DNA from: Mucilaginibacter sp. KACC 22773
GTDB lineage: Bacteria; Bacteroidota; Bacteroidia; Sphingobacteriales; Sphingobacteriaceae
Reading direction: 5' to 3'
DNA: 64,000 nucleotides
Assembly: GCF_028736215.1 (NCBI RefSeq)
Contig: NZ_CP117883.1
Location: 1,302,001 to 1,366,000, forward strand
The notes below the pieces were generated by a model. The model worked only from the letters and a program-made list of their open reading frames with translations, ran no database searches and was not told where the DNA came from. Position 1 is the stretch's first letter. Every line of letters starts with the position of its first letter. This document shows positions 37,352 to 46,377 of the stretch, piece after piece. The translations under genes were made by a program, and so were the position numbers.

Positions 37352-37645
37352 TCAACACGCGTGCTCAAGCCTACGGGCAATTGTTAAATCATAGGCCGAT
37401 TGAAGCCCCAGCCAATATTCAGCGCTGATATCCAATGCCTTTTCAATCTTAATGGCCATTTGCGCACTGATATGACGTTTACCTTTAAACAAATCGCTTA
37501 AATTACCAGGCTTCTGGCCTATGGCTTTGGCGAAATCTATTTTCTTCAACCCCCTTTCCTCAATTTCCTCTAAAAGTAATTCTCCAGGGTGGAAGGCTAT
37601 CGGCGTTCTCAGCTGATTACCCTCTTTGTCAAATACGTTTCCCAT
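37352..37645 (-). CDS. higA: HigA-type antitoxin
   Basis: The 97-aa product has an HTH of the HigA/VapI group: AFHPGELLLEEIEERGLKK, IDFAKAIGQKPGNLSDLF, KGKRHISAQMAIKIEKAL, then EYWLGLQSAYDL. It lies directly after the HigB-like toxin (8-bp gap), the toxin-first order typical of higBA. It should bind the inverted repeats upstream of the toxin and neutralise it. Confidence 0.88.
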   Translation of the reverse strand: MGNVFDKEGNQLRTPIAFHPGELLLEEIEERGLKKIDFAKAIGQKPGNLSDLFKGKRHISAQMAIKIEKALDISAEYWLGLQSAYDLTIARRLEHAC

Positions 37646-37653
37646 GATATAAA

Positions 37654-37971
37654 TTATTTTGAATAGTGATTACTAAGTTCTTCAATTGCAATTATTTCAA
37701 CTCTGTTGTTAGCCCCGTCATTTTCAATTCTAAATATTAACCTGAAGCCATCAATAACCCTGATCGATAGTTTACCTTTTAAGTCTCCTTTGAGCTGCTC
37801 AAAATGTAGTGATTTTATTTTTCTTAACGAATTAGTGTCTAAAGATTGCTCTATTTGAAGTACCCTTTTGATAAACGCCCTTTCTATTAAGGGGCCAAAT
37901 TTGGGTTTCCCCACGGTTTCGCCATTCTTATATAAGCTTTTCAAATAATCATCTTCAATAATGATTCGCAT
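37654..37971 (-). CDS. higB: HigB/RelE-type toxin
   Basis: This is a 105-aa RelE-superfamily protein. MRIIIEDDYLKSLYKNG opens the fold, LKSLHFEQLKGDLKGKLSIRVIDGFRLIFRIEND follows in the part that holds the basic catalytic surface of ribosome-dependent mRNA interferases, and it ends EIIAIEELSNHY. The ATG at 37971 is preferred to 37989. In phage-like elements such pairs stabilise the integrated state or limit competing phages. Confidence 0.85.
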   Translation of the reverse strand: MRIIIEDDYLKSLYKNGETVGKPKFGPLIERAFIKRVLQIEQSLDTNSLRKIKSLHFEQLKGDLKGKLSIRVIDGFRLIFRIENDGANNRVEIIAIEELSNHYSK

Positions 37972-37980
37972 TGTTATTAA

Positions 37981-38029
37981 TTTTATCAAAAGTAGATAAA
38001 ATAATTAATTTATCAAAATTTGATAAATT
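37981..38029. promoter_or_regulatory. Pair of operator-like palindromes of higBA
   Basis: Two symmetrical sites lie just before the toxin start: TTTTATC-n7-GATAAAA (37981-38001) and AATTTATCAAA-a-TTTGATAAATT (38007-38029). They share the half-site TTTATC and suit a dimeric HigA-type repressor. Confidence 0.65.
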
Positions 38030-38099
38030 AAGCTAAAATAAAATCGTTAGTCATTTGACAGGTATAAGTTTTTATAATCACTCACATCAACAATAAGCG

Positions 38100-38378
38100 A
38101 TGGAAAAGATAATATTAGAACAATACGATCTGGCTGAACTAAAGGAAATCTTCAGGGAGTTAATCCGTGAGGAATTGGCCGCTGCTTTAGGTAACCAAAG
38201 CACACCCACTATTCGCCAGCCAGCAAATAAAAAGGAAGCTGCAGCTTACCTGGGTATCTCCGAATCAACCCTTAACACCATGATATCGGTTGGCACCATC
38301 CCGTATTTTAAGATCGGCCGGAAGGTGCGCTTTAAATGGCGTGACATCGAGGCTTATGTAAACTCTAAAGGCAATTAA
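38100..38378 (+). CDS. Excisionase-type HTH protein, paralogue 3
   Basis: The 92-aa product has the layout of paralogue 1. AELKEIFRELIREELAAALG comes first, then NKKEAAAYLGISESTLNTMI, GTIPYFKIGRKVRFKWRDIEAYV. The HTH core is closest to that of the 49153 gene (KKEAAAYLGIS identical). It reads rightward, divergent from higBA, and stops 4 bp before paralogue 4. Confidence 0.85.
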   Translation: MEKIILEQYDLAELKEIFRELIREELAAALGNQSTPTIRQPANKKEAAAYLGISESTLNTMISVGTIPYFKIGRKVRFKWRDIEAYVNSKGN

Positions 38379-38382
38379 GTTT

Positions 38383-38688
38383 ATGCATCCACTCCAACAA
38401 TGGGAGCAAGACTTCCTAACAGAGCTGATAGCAAGGCTCAGGCCGGTGATACGTGATGAGCTGGCATCCGTTATAGAAAACATTGGTGGCGCGACCTTAG
38501 ACGAGCCTTTAAACATTCAAAAAGCCGCAGAATACTTAAATCTTCCAGTTTCAACCATGTATACCTTGGTGAATCAATCAAAGATACCAGTTTGCAAGCC
38601 GGGAAAGCGATTGTATTTCCTTAAGTCAGATTTAATAGCATGGGTGAGAAGCGGGCGCAAGATTACAGGTGGCGCAAAATTGCATTAA
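38383..38688 (+). CDS. Excisionase-type HTH protein, paralogue 4
   Basis: The 101-aa product has FLTELIARLRPVIRDELASV, then NIQKAAEYLNLPVSTMYTLV, SKIPVCKPGKRLYFLKSDLIAWV. The tail is short and basic. It is translated directly after paralogue 3 and is more like paralogues 1 and 2 in the recognition helix. Having two HTH paralogues in tandem points to recent expansion. Confidence 0.85.
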   Translation: MHPLQQWEQDFLTELIARLRPVIRDELASVIENIGGATLDEPLNIQKAAEYLNLPVSTMYTLVNQSKIPVCKPGKRLYFLKSDLIAWVRSGRKITGGAKLH

Positions 38689-38775
38689 TGTTCATGCTGC
38701 ATTTTTGAGATGCTACAATGGATCAATATGTCTGTGTGATCAGGAGTTTAATAAATTGGGTTTTGGCGAAAGTGT

Positions 38776-39000
38776 TTAGTCGGCTGATAATTCAGCCAAG
38801 TGTTCTTTGATAATCTTAAATTCAGCTTTCTTTTGTCCATTTTCCTTATAGGATCCGATACTGCAGCGATAACATGAACATGGTTTTCCTGTTGTTCGGA
38901 AGCTGAATAAATTTACGGATGGCCCTGGTTTATACCCCCGATTTGTTATTCTCCTTTTAAATTTTAACATTTTTAGTTCGTGCCGACGTGCTTTGTCCAT
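38776..39000 (-). CDS. Small Cys-rich element protein
   Basis: The 74-aa product has the pattern MDKARRHELKMLKFKRRI, then a Cys cluster PCSCYRCSIGSYKENG (three Cys in five residues) and a Lys-rich tail. Proteins beginning M(N/D)KARR-EL-MLK and carrying such Cys clusters recur in Bacteroidota mobile DNA; a metal-binding role is plausible but not shown. It is last in the leftward tail operon after the lipoprotein. Confidence 0.6.
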   Translation of the reverse strand: MDKARRHELKMLKFKRRITNRGYKPGPSVNLFSFRTTGKPCSCYRCSIGSYKENGQKKAEFKIIKEHLAELSAD

Positions 39001-39023
39001 AATTTAAATGGTTCTTTATAATG

Positions 39024-39461
39024 TTATTTTGACAAATACTCAATGACTTTATTACCGTCTGTTAATTTTCCATTGCTGTAGTTTCTATAGTCGTAGAATA
39101 ATACCATATTGTTGCCAGTAATACCGGTAACCTGCGAAACTTCCGTTTCTGCATCGTATGGCGTGCCCCCCTTCGTGAAAGAAGCGTATTTGATAGTTAG
39201 CTTATCGCCTGCAAATAAATAGGTAAAAGTTGTTCTATAATCCCTACCGGTTCCATCAGCGTTAAACTGAACATATTCCCCTGATGTATATTTATAGCCT
39301 TCCATAAACGAGGTGGCTCCATTTTTATACACCCAAACAGTATCCTTTATATAGCTCCAGCGGCCCACAATCGCAGAGCTTTGAGTTACCTTGGTATTCT
39401 CCTTTTTACATGCAATGAGGCCAATGGTAGCCAATAAAATAAAGAATAGAGTGCTTTTCAT
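39024..39461 (-). CDS. Lipocalin-like lipoprotein carried by the element
   Basis: The 145-aa product has a lysine-led signal ending IGLIAC, so it is probably lipid-modified at that Cys. The mature part (SAIVGRWSYIKDTVWVYKNG, GYKYTSGEYVQFNADGTGRD) has the W and Gly pattern of the lipocalin-like DUF of Bacteroidota lipoproteins. It lies at the end of the tail operon, separated by a 28-bp palindrome, where cargo (moron) genes are often found. The start is the ATG at 39461, which gives the signal peptide. Confidence 0.8.
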   Translation of the reverse strand: MKSTLFFILLATIGLIACKKENTKVTQSSAIVGRWSYIKDTVWVYKNGATSFMEGYKYTSGEYVQFNADGTGRDYRTTFTYLFAGDKLTIKYASFTKGGTPYDAETEVSQVTGITGNNMVLFYDYRNYSNGKLTDGNKVIEYLSK

Positions 39462-39573
39462 AAGTGATTGATTTAGGGGGGCAAAATATAAAATATCTGT
39501 CCAATTATTGCCTATCAAAAAAAAATAATCGCCCAGTCCTTCTAACCCGGGCGATTCCAACAAACAAATGAAT

Positions 39574-39601
39574 GTCCAAAGTCGGAATTCCGACTTTGGA
39601 C
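39574..39601. repeat. 28-bp perfect palindrome
   Basis: GTCCAAAGTCGGAA is followed directly by its reverse complement, with no loop base. It lies between the lipoprotein start region and the 226-aa gene stop, with another GCCCGGG-type hairpin near 39530. It may end the tail transcript or act as a protein site. Confidence 0.7.
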
Positions 39602-39623
39602 TTAATGAACAATTCGAAGTTAT

Positions 39624-40304
39624 TTATGCTCGGGCAAGTCGTCCGGGCATTTTATTTTTATATAGCCTGATATTGTGCTTTACCTGATCCCAAAAGCCAG
39701 GTATACAGGCCTTGTTTAAATCCGGATAAACATTAAAAAAGTGTTTTCCAATGGCTATCGCATCATAAGCAGACAGCGCCCTGCATGCATCATTAAAAAA
39801 TAGTTGGTTTTGCTTTACCTTTTTATGATGCTTTGAATAGATAAACCTGTCAACCACGGCGCTTATAACATCCAAATGGGGCCAAAAGTAATTTTCAAAA
39901 TACTCCTCTCCGTAAAGGTCGATATAGGCATTTCTGTTGGCGGTTATCATATTTTGAACTTCAAGAAAATTACTTACCGGTATAATTTCCATGTTGTTAA
40001 CAAGATTTATTTTCCAGTTTTTGCCCGCATAATAAAATTTAACCCTTGCCGGCAAGGTATAAAGCGTCATGGTCATTTGATACTCTAACGATTTATAGTA
40101 GTCATCCAACTCAGGCAAGCCCAAATGCAGGTCCGTCAATCCATAAAGATATTCGACCGGGTGCCCGCTGATGATTGACAACTTTTCTAATGGGGAATTA
40201 TGCCCACTAAGGTCAATAAACTGTCCAAAAGTTATTTCTTTTGCGTTTGAGGGGAAATTAATTAATATCGGGCCATCGATGTGACTTAGTGTTATTTGGT
40301 TCAT
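39624..40304 (-). CDS. Tail-module protein of unknown function
   Basis: The 226-aa product reads ITFGQFIDLSGHNSPLEKLS, WKINLVNNMEIIPVSNFLEV, YGEEYFENYFWPHLDVISAV. The composition is globular and cytosolic, without signal or membrane helix. It follows the tape-measure-like gene by 22 bp in the same operon, a place usually held by tail assembly or baseplate genes. I cannot assign it to a family; the tail link rests on context. Confidence 0.6.
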   Translation of the reverse strand: MNQITLSHIDGPILINFPSNAKEITFGQFIDLSGHNSPLEKLSIISGHPVEYLYGLTDLHLGLPELDDYYKSLEYQMTMTLYTLPARVKFYYAGKNWKINLVNNMEIIPVSNFLEVQNMITANRNAYIDLYGEEYFENYFWPHLDVISAVVDRFIYSKHHKKVKQNQLFFNDACRALSAYDAIAIGKHFFNVYPDLNKACIPGFWDQVKHNIRLYKNKMPGRLARA

Positions 40305-40326
40305 AATGTTATTTAAAGATACTTAT

Positions 40327-43300
40327 TTAATGTATTGATCTGTCTTCAACCTTTGAGATAAGGCCCTGGGCGTGGTTTATGTCCTTTACATCGACTGCCA
40401 GACTAACCCCTGACATTGCATTTGATATATGGCCAGGTAAATTATTTAGGGTGCCTTCTATGCCGCTTAAATCGACGTTATTGTGAATACTGATACCGGC
40501 GGGCCTTAAGCCATTATCAGCTGTTGGTAAATACATATTATTAGAAAATACGCCGCCTGTTGCAAATGCTGATTGCCCGTTGCTTGATTTGGCAAAAGCA
40601 CGGCCGCCGCCAGCTTCGTTTAAAGCTGAAAGCAATGGTGCATACATAGCAGTAGATTTTGCATTGATAACGGCCTCTCCGTGGCTCAACCTGGCATTTA
40701 TTGAATCAGATGTACCGGTACCAGGACCGTTCAATATTGCCCCCTTGTTGTCTGATCGATATAAACCACCGGTGGCGTATGCTGCAGGCGGTTTTTGTGA
40801 GGCTATAATGGCCGTTTCTGCAATACCAGACGCAAGGGCGAAGGCCATATAAAAAGGGTTTGGAATGGCCTCGGTAACCCCGATAGCGGTATTAATTATA
40901 GCTTTAATAATTGCCATTTCCTGCTCTTGCTTGAATGCCTTTATTTTGGCCTGCTGTACCTTTTTTTGGTATTTGTCTTCAATTACCTGTTTTTGGGTAA
41001 CTGTCAAAGAAGTATTTCGCAACTCGCTTGTATGCTGTTTATCAAGGGCGCTAAGCTTGCTTTGTAACGAATGTTGTATTGAATTGCTGATAATCTTTTC
41101 AGCGGCATTTTGTAACAACTGCTCGACCTGGATAGCTTCGCCCATAATCTCCTTATTGTACGCTTGGGTGATAGCCTTGCGTTTAGCCAGGTGCGAGGTA
41201 TAGATTAGAAATTTTGCAGCCTCGGTTAGCCCCTCCTGATTTATTGCAATTGAAAATTCATCATCTTCCTGGGCAAGCAGGGCGTCCCTGTGTTTTTTAG
41301 CGTTTTCATGCTCACCACCTTTGCCGGTATCAATAACAGCCGCCTGGTCAATGGCTTTTATTTCAGCGTTAGCGGCATCCTGTTTAGCCTTTTTAATCGC
41401 ATCCGCCGCCGCTTTATTGATTTGCAGGGCTTTTTTTCCGGCCAGGTCTTCCAGATTTTCGAGGTCTGACAGGTGTTTGCTTAAATCTTTTTTCTCCTGG
41501 CCGTGCGCTGCATCGCGGGCCGCTTTAAGCCTGCTAATATTAATGGCCAGATCTTCACGCTCCTTTTGGTTTGCATCTAATTGCGCTTCGTGGTGCTGGT
41601 TTATTTCTGCAATCTGGCGGGAAAGGGTGTCTTTATTATTGGCAATCTCAAGCGCCTTTAATTCGTTGTTTGATTTTTCAATCAGGTCGGCGGTCTTTTT
41701 GTTATTGTCTTCAATAAGCTGAAGCTTTGAAAGGCCCCTTTCGTCCTGTAGCTCTTTTATATTGCCGTGGGCGATACCAATAGCCTTATTGAAATTTGCT
41801 TTGGCCTCGGGGCTTTTAGACTTGTTCCTTAATTCCTCCTGTTTGGCTATAAAGGTGCGCTCTTTAAAAATCAGCTGGCGGTAATGCTCGTCATTGGCTG
41901 AAAGTTCATTTGCAAAGGAATTGGCCTGAAATTGCAGCATCCGGGCGGCGGATGCTTGCCGCTCGCTTAGCGCTTCATCATAGGCGCGTTTAGCTTCAGC
42001 CTTGTCGTGATCCGCTTGCTCCTTTAATCTTTGGGCTTTATCGACGGCGGCCTGTTGCTTCCTTTCCTGCCTGGCATCAAACGCATCTTTTTTGTTTTGC
42101 GCTACTTGTTCTTTTTGGTCCCTGAATGCTTGCGCCTGTATCTGGTCGTTTTGCGCTTTGATAATAGCCTTTAGCGCATCATCACCACCGTGTAAACCGT
42201 ACTTTTTATCTAAAATAACAGCCTGTTCAATACCATTTTTACGCAGTAGCTCTATTTCCTGTTCACTGAATTTACGCCCGTTGACGGCCTGCTTGACCGC
42301 TAAATCATACTCTTTATCAGCATAATCCTTATTTACCTGGTATTTCTTTTGCAGCTTGTCTTCGATCTGCTTAAAATAGGATGCTTCCTGTTCGGCGGTG
42401 TTAGACTTGTTCCTTAATTTAAGCTGCAATAGCTGTATTTCAGCGTCAACCCTGGTGTTAGATACCGCCAACACATCGGCCGCCCTGGCAAGGTCTTGCA
42501 GGCCCTGAGTTAGGTTCTTTGCCTCTGTATAGGCTTTGCCCATATCACTAAACAACTCACTAAAACCAACACCTTTCCCGATATCAGACATAAAGGCCGT
42601 GAACGCACCACCAACACCGGCAAAGCCACGTTTTAACGATTCTGCATTTGGGGTTAGCTTTGCAAACCAGGCGGCAACACCAATGGCCACGGCGGCAACC
42701 GCAACAAAGGCAATGGCAACGCCGCTAACAACCCCGGCGAGGCCACCGATTGCCGGGGTTGCTTCGCCGGCTGCAGCTCCTACACCCTCAACCGCTACTG
42801 CTGTTTCTTCGGTGGCAACCGTGGCCGTTTTGGCCGCCGCTGCTGTACCTTCAAAGAAACCGCCTACCTGAGTACGGCCAGAATTGCCCACAAGGTTTGT
42901 TATTGATTTAGCAACACCACCAAACGCCGATTCGGTAACTTTCAAAACGGGACCTAAAAACCCGCCAATTTTAACCACTTGCCCCATTGCGCCGCCAACA
43001 CCTTGCAGGCCCGGTACAGCGCCGCCTAATGATGACAGGGCATTTTTAAGGTTTGATTCAAGGTCCTTGAATAGTCTTGATGTGGAACCGATTTTTTCTT
43101 TCTGGTCCTTTAAGGTTTCATTGACCTTTTTCAGGTCGGCCTCCATCTGTTTGGTAGCCTGTGACGTTTCGCCCTCTGTTTGCTTAAGTTTTGAATACTC
43201 AGCCGTTAGGGTTGCCACCAGAGCTTTATTTTGATCCATTGACCCGGATTCGGCCTTTAGAGCCTTTGTCGCATTGTCAATTTCCTTATTGGTTTTCCTT

Positions 43301-43503
43301 AGTTCTTCAGCGGTTAACCTAATTTTTGACGCATGTTCAACATAAGCCTTTGAACCCTTCGTGTTTTCTACCTCGACCGCCTTAAGCCCGGCTTTAAGTT
43401 TATCCAGTTCAATGTTTAGATTTGCCGCGTCCTGTTTAAGGGTGTCGGTCTTCGCCGTAACTTCAAGTAATATTCTTTTTTGAAAATCTTCTGAATCTGC
43501 CAT
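40327..43503 (-). CDS. Tape-measure-like tail protein
   Basis: The 1058-aa protein has a coiled-coil N-terminus (LKQDAANLNIELDKLKAGLK), a hydrophobic alanine-rich core about residues 225-290 (VVSGVAIAFVAVAAVAIGVAAW), and a very long helical middle rich in Lys, Glu and Gln. A C-terminal part carries ATGGLYRSDNKGAILNGPG, TSDSINARLSHGEAVI and a second ATGGVFSNN. The last motif is the recurrent tail tape-measure C-terminus. Such proteins set tail length and are packed in the tube. Its length would suit a tail of roughly 150 nm by the usual 1.5 angstrom per residue rule; that is inference. Confidence 0.88.
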   Translation of the reverse strand: MADSEDFQKRILLEVTAKTDTLKQDAANLNIELDKLKAGLKAVEVENTKGSKAYVEHASKIRLTAEELRKTNKEIDNATKALKAESGSMDQNKALVATLTAEYSKLKQTEGETSQATKQMEADLKKVNETLKDQKEKIGSTSRLFKDLESNLKNALSSLGGAVPGLQGVGGAMGQVVKIGGFLGPVLKVTESAFGGVAKSITNLVGNSGRTQVGGFFEGTAAAAKTATVATEETAVAVEGVGAAAGEATPAIGGLAGVVSGVAIAFVAVAAVAIGVAAWFAKLTPNAESLKRGFAGVGGAFTAFMSDIGKGVGFSELFSDMGKAYTEAKNLTQGLQDLARAADVLAVSNTRVDAEIQLLQLKLRNKSNTAEQEASYFKQIEDKLQKKYQVNKDYADKEYDLAVKQAVNGRKFSEQEIELLRKNGIEQAVILDKKYGLHGGDDALKAIIKAQNDQIQAQAFRDQKEQVAQNKKDAFDARQERKQQAAVDKAQRLKEQADHDKAEAKRAYDEALSERQASAARMLQFQANSFANELSANDEHYRQLIFKERTFIAKQEELRNKSKSPEAKANFNKAIGIAHGNIKELQDERGLSKLQLIEDNNKKTADLIEKSNNELKALEIANNKDTLSRQIAEINQHHEAQLDANQKEREDLAINISRLKAARDAAHGQEKKDLSKHLSDLENLEDLAGKKALQINKAAADAIKKAKQDAANAEIKAIDQAAVIDTGKGGEHENAKKHRDALLAQEDDEFSIAINQEGLTEAAKFLIYTSHLAKRKAITQAYNKEIMGEAIQVEQLLQNAAEKIISNSIQHSLQSKLSALDKQHTSELRNTSLTVTQKQVIEDKYQKKVQQAKIKAFKQEQEMAIIKAIINTAIGVTEAIPNPFYMAFALASGIAETAIIASQKPPAAYATGGLYRSDNKGAILNGPGTGTSDSINARLSHGEAVINAKSTAMYAPLLSALNEAGGGRAFAKSSNGQSAFATGGVFSNNMYLPTADNGLRPAGISIHNNVDLSGIEGTLNNLPGHISNAMSGVSLAVDVKDINHAQGLISKVEDRSIH

Positions 43504-43524
43504 TTTTATAGGGGTATTAAATAA

Positions 43525-45663
43525 TTATGCTAATGCAACCAACTCGATTTTACAGGGGTTGCCCGGGGACCATGAATCAACTTTGTTTAGGTAATAGTAA
43601 CAGCTGTCTTGTTCCAAATAAATGGGTATAGTAAAATCAAGTCCTGAAATGTCGCGCGGGGTCAATAGCGCGTACCTGACAATCTTTTGGGTATTCTGCA
43701 ATATCCTTTCGACCTCGGGGTAATACTTCGTCCTTATGCCCGGCTGGCCCTCCTTATCGCAAAACACGGGGTTAAATTCCCCGTCATGCTTCCAAAAGTA
43801 AGGGGTTGAAATAATGCCGTTAACCGATATGGTGTTTGTGCCGGGCTGATCCTGGTCACCGTCCGCGAAAACAACCGTCTTGCCGCCGATCTTGCGCAAA
43901 TCAAGCTTCTGATCAATCAGGATGCGGGGCTTTGTGGTGATGCTAAAATCCGTTAGGCTTGAAGTAGTATCGATCTTTAGAATTTGTGCAATGGTGCCCC
44001 CGTAGTATGGCCTGTTGGGGCTTGGGCCGTATATTGAGGTGATTATATCGGTTTGAGGGTTTGACGGGTTGATAACATCGCTATCAATAATAATTTTGTC
44101 ATCTGCAAAATACTTAGGCAATATCTCGCGGGGGATATCCGGGTCATCCTGAAATCTCATCCAGTTAATACGGCTGTACCCGGTACCCAAAACATAGGTG
44201 GCCTGAAATCCCTGATCTAAAATTTTAGATGTCCAGTTTAACGCTTTGGGAATGTTGGCGACAATATCGCGCATGCTAAAAAGGGCTATCGTTTTTTTAA
44301 TGTTATCGGTTTGGCAGATGATCCCGAAGCGCTGCAGGGTGTCCTTTAGGAAATCTTTTTGGCTGATATCGGGCAGGATCCTTTCGCATTGAATAGGCTG
44401 GCTGTAAAGAACGTTTACGGTGTCGGTTTTAATCATTAGTGACGCACCGGCATAACAAATGAACGATTCGGGTCTCGAATCAAAAAATTCCCACGCTAAA
44501 TTTATGCGGTCACCAGGTTGTAATTCTACCGTTCCGGATAGCGTCTTTTTTGCAAACACATAATCGCCAAACAGGTGCCCGCCGTCACCTTCTCGGTTGT
44601 TGAAATCAGTTAGGTCATATAGCTGTTCTGCAATATCAAGCTGATCGCCGGCTACTGAATGATATTTTACTTGCAGCTTGATATTTGACATAGGGCTTGA
44701 TACCTTGCCCTTAAAGTAGAGCTTCGGGATCACTACAGTAACCACCGCCGACATTCTTTGCTTCGCTGTGAAGTATTGCCCGTTAAATTGGTGTGATGGA
44801 TCGCTTTGGATATTGGCAAAAGAAAAAACCCCTTTGCCGTAGGTGTCTGAGATTGATGTATGAGATGCTGAAGTATTGGCGGCCATAATAGCATACATTC
44901 CCAAATTATCCGGGGCGTTCTGGTAATCGGCGCCATGTTCAAATGAATCGTTAGCAAATTGCACAATCATTTTATTGTACATCGGGTCACGTATCAATGT
45001 TGATCGTTCGGTGTCTACTGTGTAGCCGGTTGATTCAATAAGTAAATCAATGGCGCTATGTAAGAAAAAGCCCGGCCGGCATTGCCTCACGTTTATCCAC
45101 TTGCTAAAATCTGCCAGATCAACGTGACCATAATCAACAACGGGCCATATCCACCCCTCGGTTTTCTCTTGTGAGTTTGCAACGTGTGATAGGTCAAAAA
45201 TGCAATTATCAGGATGCAGCGGGGTTTCCGGGTACGGCATGCTGTATTGATCCCAAACCAATGATTTACCGTAATCAGTCCAAACGCTCGAGCTATCGCC
45301 CATGTCGTAAATGTTGCCGCCGATTGATTCAAAAAAATCGGTGTTGCCTGATAAGATTATGAAATCAAAGCCGTCATTATTCGAGGCTTGAAGCTCTCCG
45401 AAACCCGCGGGCAATACTTCGATACCGTTTACAATTAATTTTACACTGTAGCGCCTGTAAGGTGCCCTGCTCTTTAATTGGATAACCTGGGGAAACCCTA
45501 ATATTGCTTTATTGTTCTGTGAGTACGGGAGTTTGAACTGCTTAGAAAAGCTGCCGTTCTGATTTTGAACGTCTGCCAGGTTGTTTACCTGCCAACTAAA
45601 TTGCAGCGGTTCGTCTGGCAGGTCTGCCAGCTGGTCATCGATATAAAGCTGTAAATTTTGCAT
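43525..45663 (-). CDS. Large structural-type protein (Bacteroidota phage tail/baseplate candidate)
   Basis: The 712-aa product begins with an immunoglobulin/beta-type segment (MQNLQLYIDDQLADLPDEP, NNLADVQNQNGSFSKQFKLP, ALLGFPQ-like IQLKSR), then long beta-rich domains up to the C-terminus (TIPIYLEQDSCYYYLNKVDSW). No signal peptide or enzyme motif. Its N-terminal pattern, with phage-type strands around VNGIEVLPAGFGELQ, is found in uncharacterised proteins upstream of tape-measure genes in Bacteroidota prophages. The tail role is inferred from this and its neighbour. Confidence 0.7.
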   Translation of the reverse strand: MQNLQLYIDDQLADLPDEPLQFSWQVNNLADVQNQNGSFSKQFKLPYSQNNKAILGFPQVIQLKSRAPYRRYSVKLIVNGIEVLPAGFGELQASNNDGFDFIILSGNTDFFESIGGNIYDMGDSSSVWTDYGKSLVWDQYSMPYPETPLHPDNCIFDLSHVANSQEKTEGWIWPVVDYGHVDLADFSKWINVRQCRPGFFLHSAIDLLIESTGYTVDTERSTLIRDPMYNKMIVQFANDSFEHGADYQNAPDNLGMYAIMAANTSASHTSISDTYGKGVFSFANIQSDPSHQFNGQYFTAKQRMSAVVTVVIPKLYFKGKVSSPMSNIKLQVKYHSVAGDQLDIAEQLYDLTDFNNREGDGGHLFGDYVFAKKTLSGTVELQPGDRINLAWEFFDSRPESFICYAGASLMIKTDTVNVLYSQPIQCERILPDISQKDFLKDTLQRFGIICQTDNIKKTIALFSMRDIVANIPKALNWTSKILDQGFQATYVLGTGYSRINWMRFQDDPDIPREILPKYFADDKIIIDSDVINPSNPQTDIITSIYGPSPNRPYYGGTIAQILKIDTTSSLTDFSITTKPRILIDQKLDLRKIGGKTVVFADGDQDQPGTNTISVNGIISTPYFWKHDGEFNPVFCDKEGQPGIRTKYYPEVERILQNTQKIVRYALLTPRDISGLDFTIPIYLEQDSCYYYLNKVDSWSPGNPCKIELVALA

Positions 45664-45687
45664 CTGTAATTTTGTGCTTACGAACTA

Positions 45688-46137
45688 CTATAAATTACCC
45701 TTAGTTGCCGCCTCTGCCGCTTCCCGCTTTTTCCTCATATAGGCGCTTTCAACCGGTGCGGCTGCTTTTGGCTGTTTATTTGTCGTGGCCATAAGGGATG
45801 CAGTATTAGGTTTAACAGGCTTGTCGTCGACCGGGACCACATTATTAACATTGCTATTTTCATTAGCTAATTCAAAATTTTTCGCGGGCGGCTGGCTTTT
45901 CGCGGCGGCGGTACCTTCGGTATTATCCGCGGCATTTTCAAAATCACTTCCCGTTATTTGGTCCAAATCTTCGTCTAAGCTGCTGTCATCTTCGCCGGGA
46001 TCTTCTCCTGTAAAAACAATTCCGTGCTCGGGGTGGTGTTGTGAATGCTGGCTTATTTTAGGGAGTAGCCAATTTGTTTCCTCTCTTGTTAATTCCAATC
46101 CCCTTTTTTTAAGGTCTGATAGTGTTAATCTTTTCAT
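45688..46137 (-). CDS. Acidic, disordered small element protein
   Basis: The 149-aa product starts with a short folded part (MKRLTLSDLKKRGLELTREE, TNWLLPKISQHSQ). A long polar, acidic, low-complexity middle follows (GEDPGEDDSSLDEDLDQ) and then a basic end (YMRKKREAAEAATKGNL). It is suited to a scaffold or adaptor. It is encoded just before the 712-aa structural gene in the same operon. Confidence 0.65.
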   Translation of the reverse strand: MKRLTLSDLKKRGLELTREETNWLLPKISQHSQHHPEHGIVFTGEDPGEDDSSLDEDLDQITGSDFENAADNTEGTAAAKSQPPAKNFELANENSNVNNVVPVDDKPVKPNTASLMATTNKQPKAAAPVESAYMRKKREAAEAATKGNL

Positions 46138-46140
46138 TTT

Positions 46141-46377
46141 TTAATTATTAATTACTTGCCTTAGTACTTCAGGTCTGCAAGAATCCTTTACTGTATGCGC
46201 ACGCACGTGTATAATGATGTTAGAAAAACCTTCGTCGAGGTTGATTTCCAATAGCTCCTCTTTTAACGTATAAATTTCAACACCCAAAAAACGCTTGGTT
46301 ATTTTAAGGTAATAAGTACCGTCTTCGTGAATAACATTTATAGTACTCTTAAGCATTGTAATTGCATTTTTTTCCAT
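46141..46377 (-). CDS. Small element protein overlapping the preceding gene
   Basis: The 78-aa form begins MEKNAITMLKSTINVIHEDG and reads on through YYLKITKRFLGVEIYTL, EELLEINLDEGFSN. A start at 46377 or 46356 overlaps the end of the 46349-46762 gene; a longer form from 46473 is possible. The C-terminal third contains copy 4 of the dispersed repeat, so that part may be foreign DNA read through in frame. Confidence 0.55.
   Translation of the reverse strand: MEKNAITMLKSTINVIHEDGTYYLKITKRFLGVEIYTLKEELLEINLDEGFSNIIIHVRAHTVKDSCRPEVLRQVINN
46197..46234 (+). repeat. Dispersed ACGCACG repeat, copy 4
   Basis: GCGCACGCACGTGTATAATG then ATGTTAGAAAAACCTTCG aligns with copies 2, 3 and 5. It lies on the coding strand opposite to the leftward gene 46141-46377 and so adds residues IIIHVRAHT to it. 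Confidence 0.55.

Noticed and set aside
42536..42871. Plus-strand open frames across the tape-measure-like gene
   Set aside because: They are antisense shadows of a long, compositionally biased leftward gene and lack start signals.
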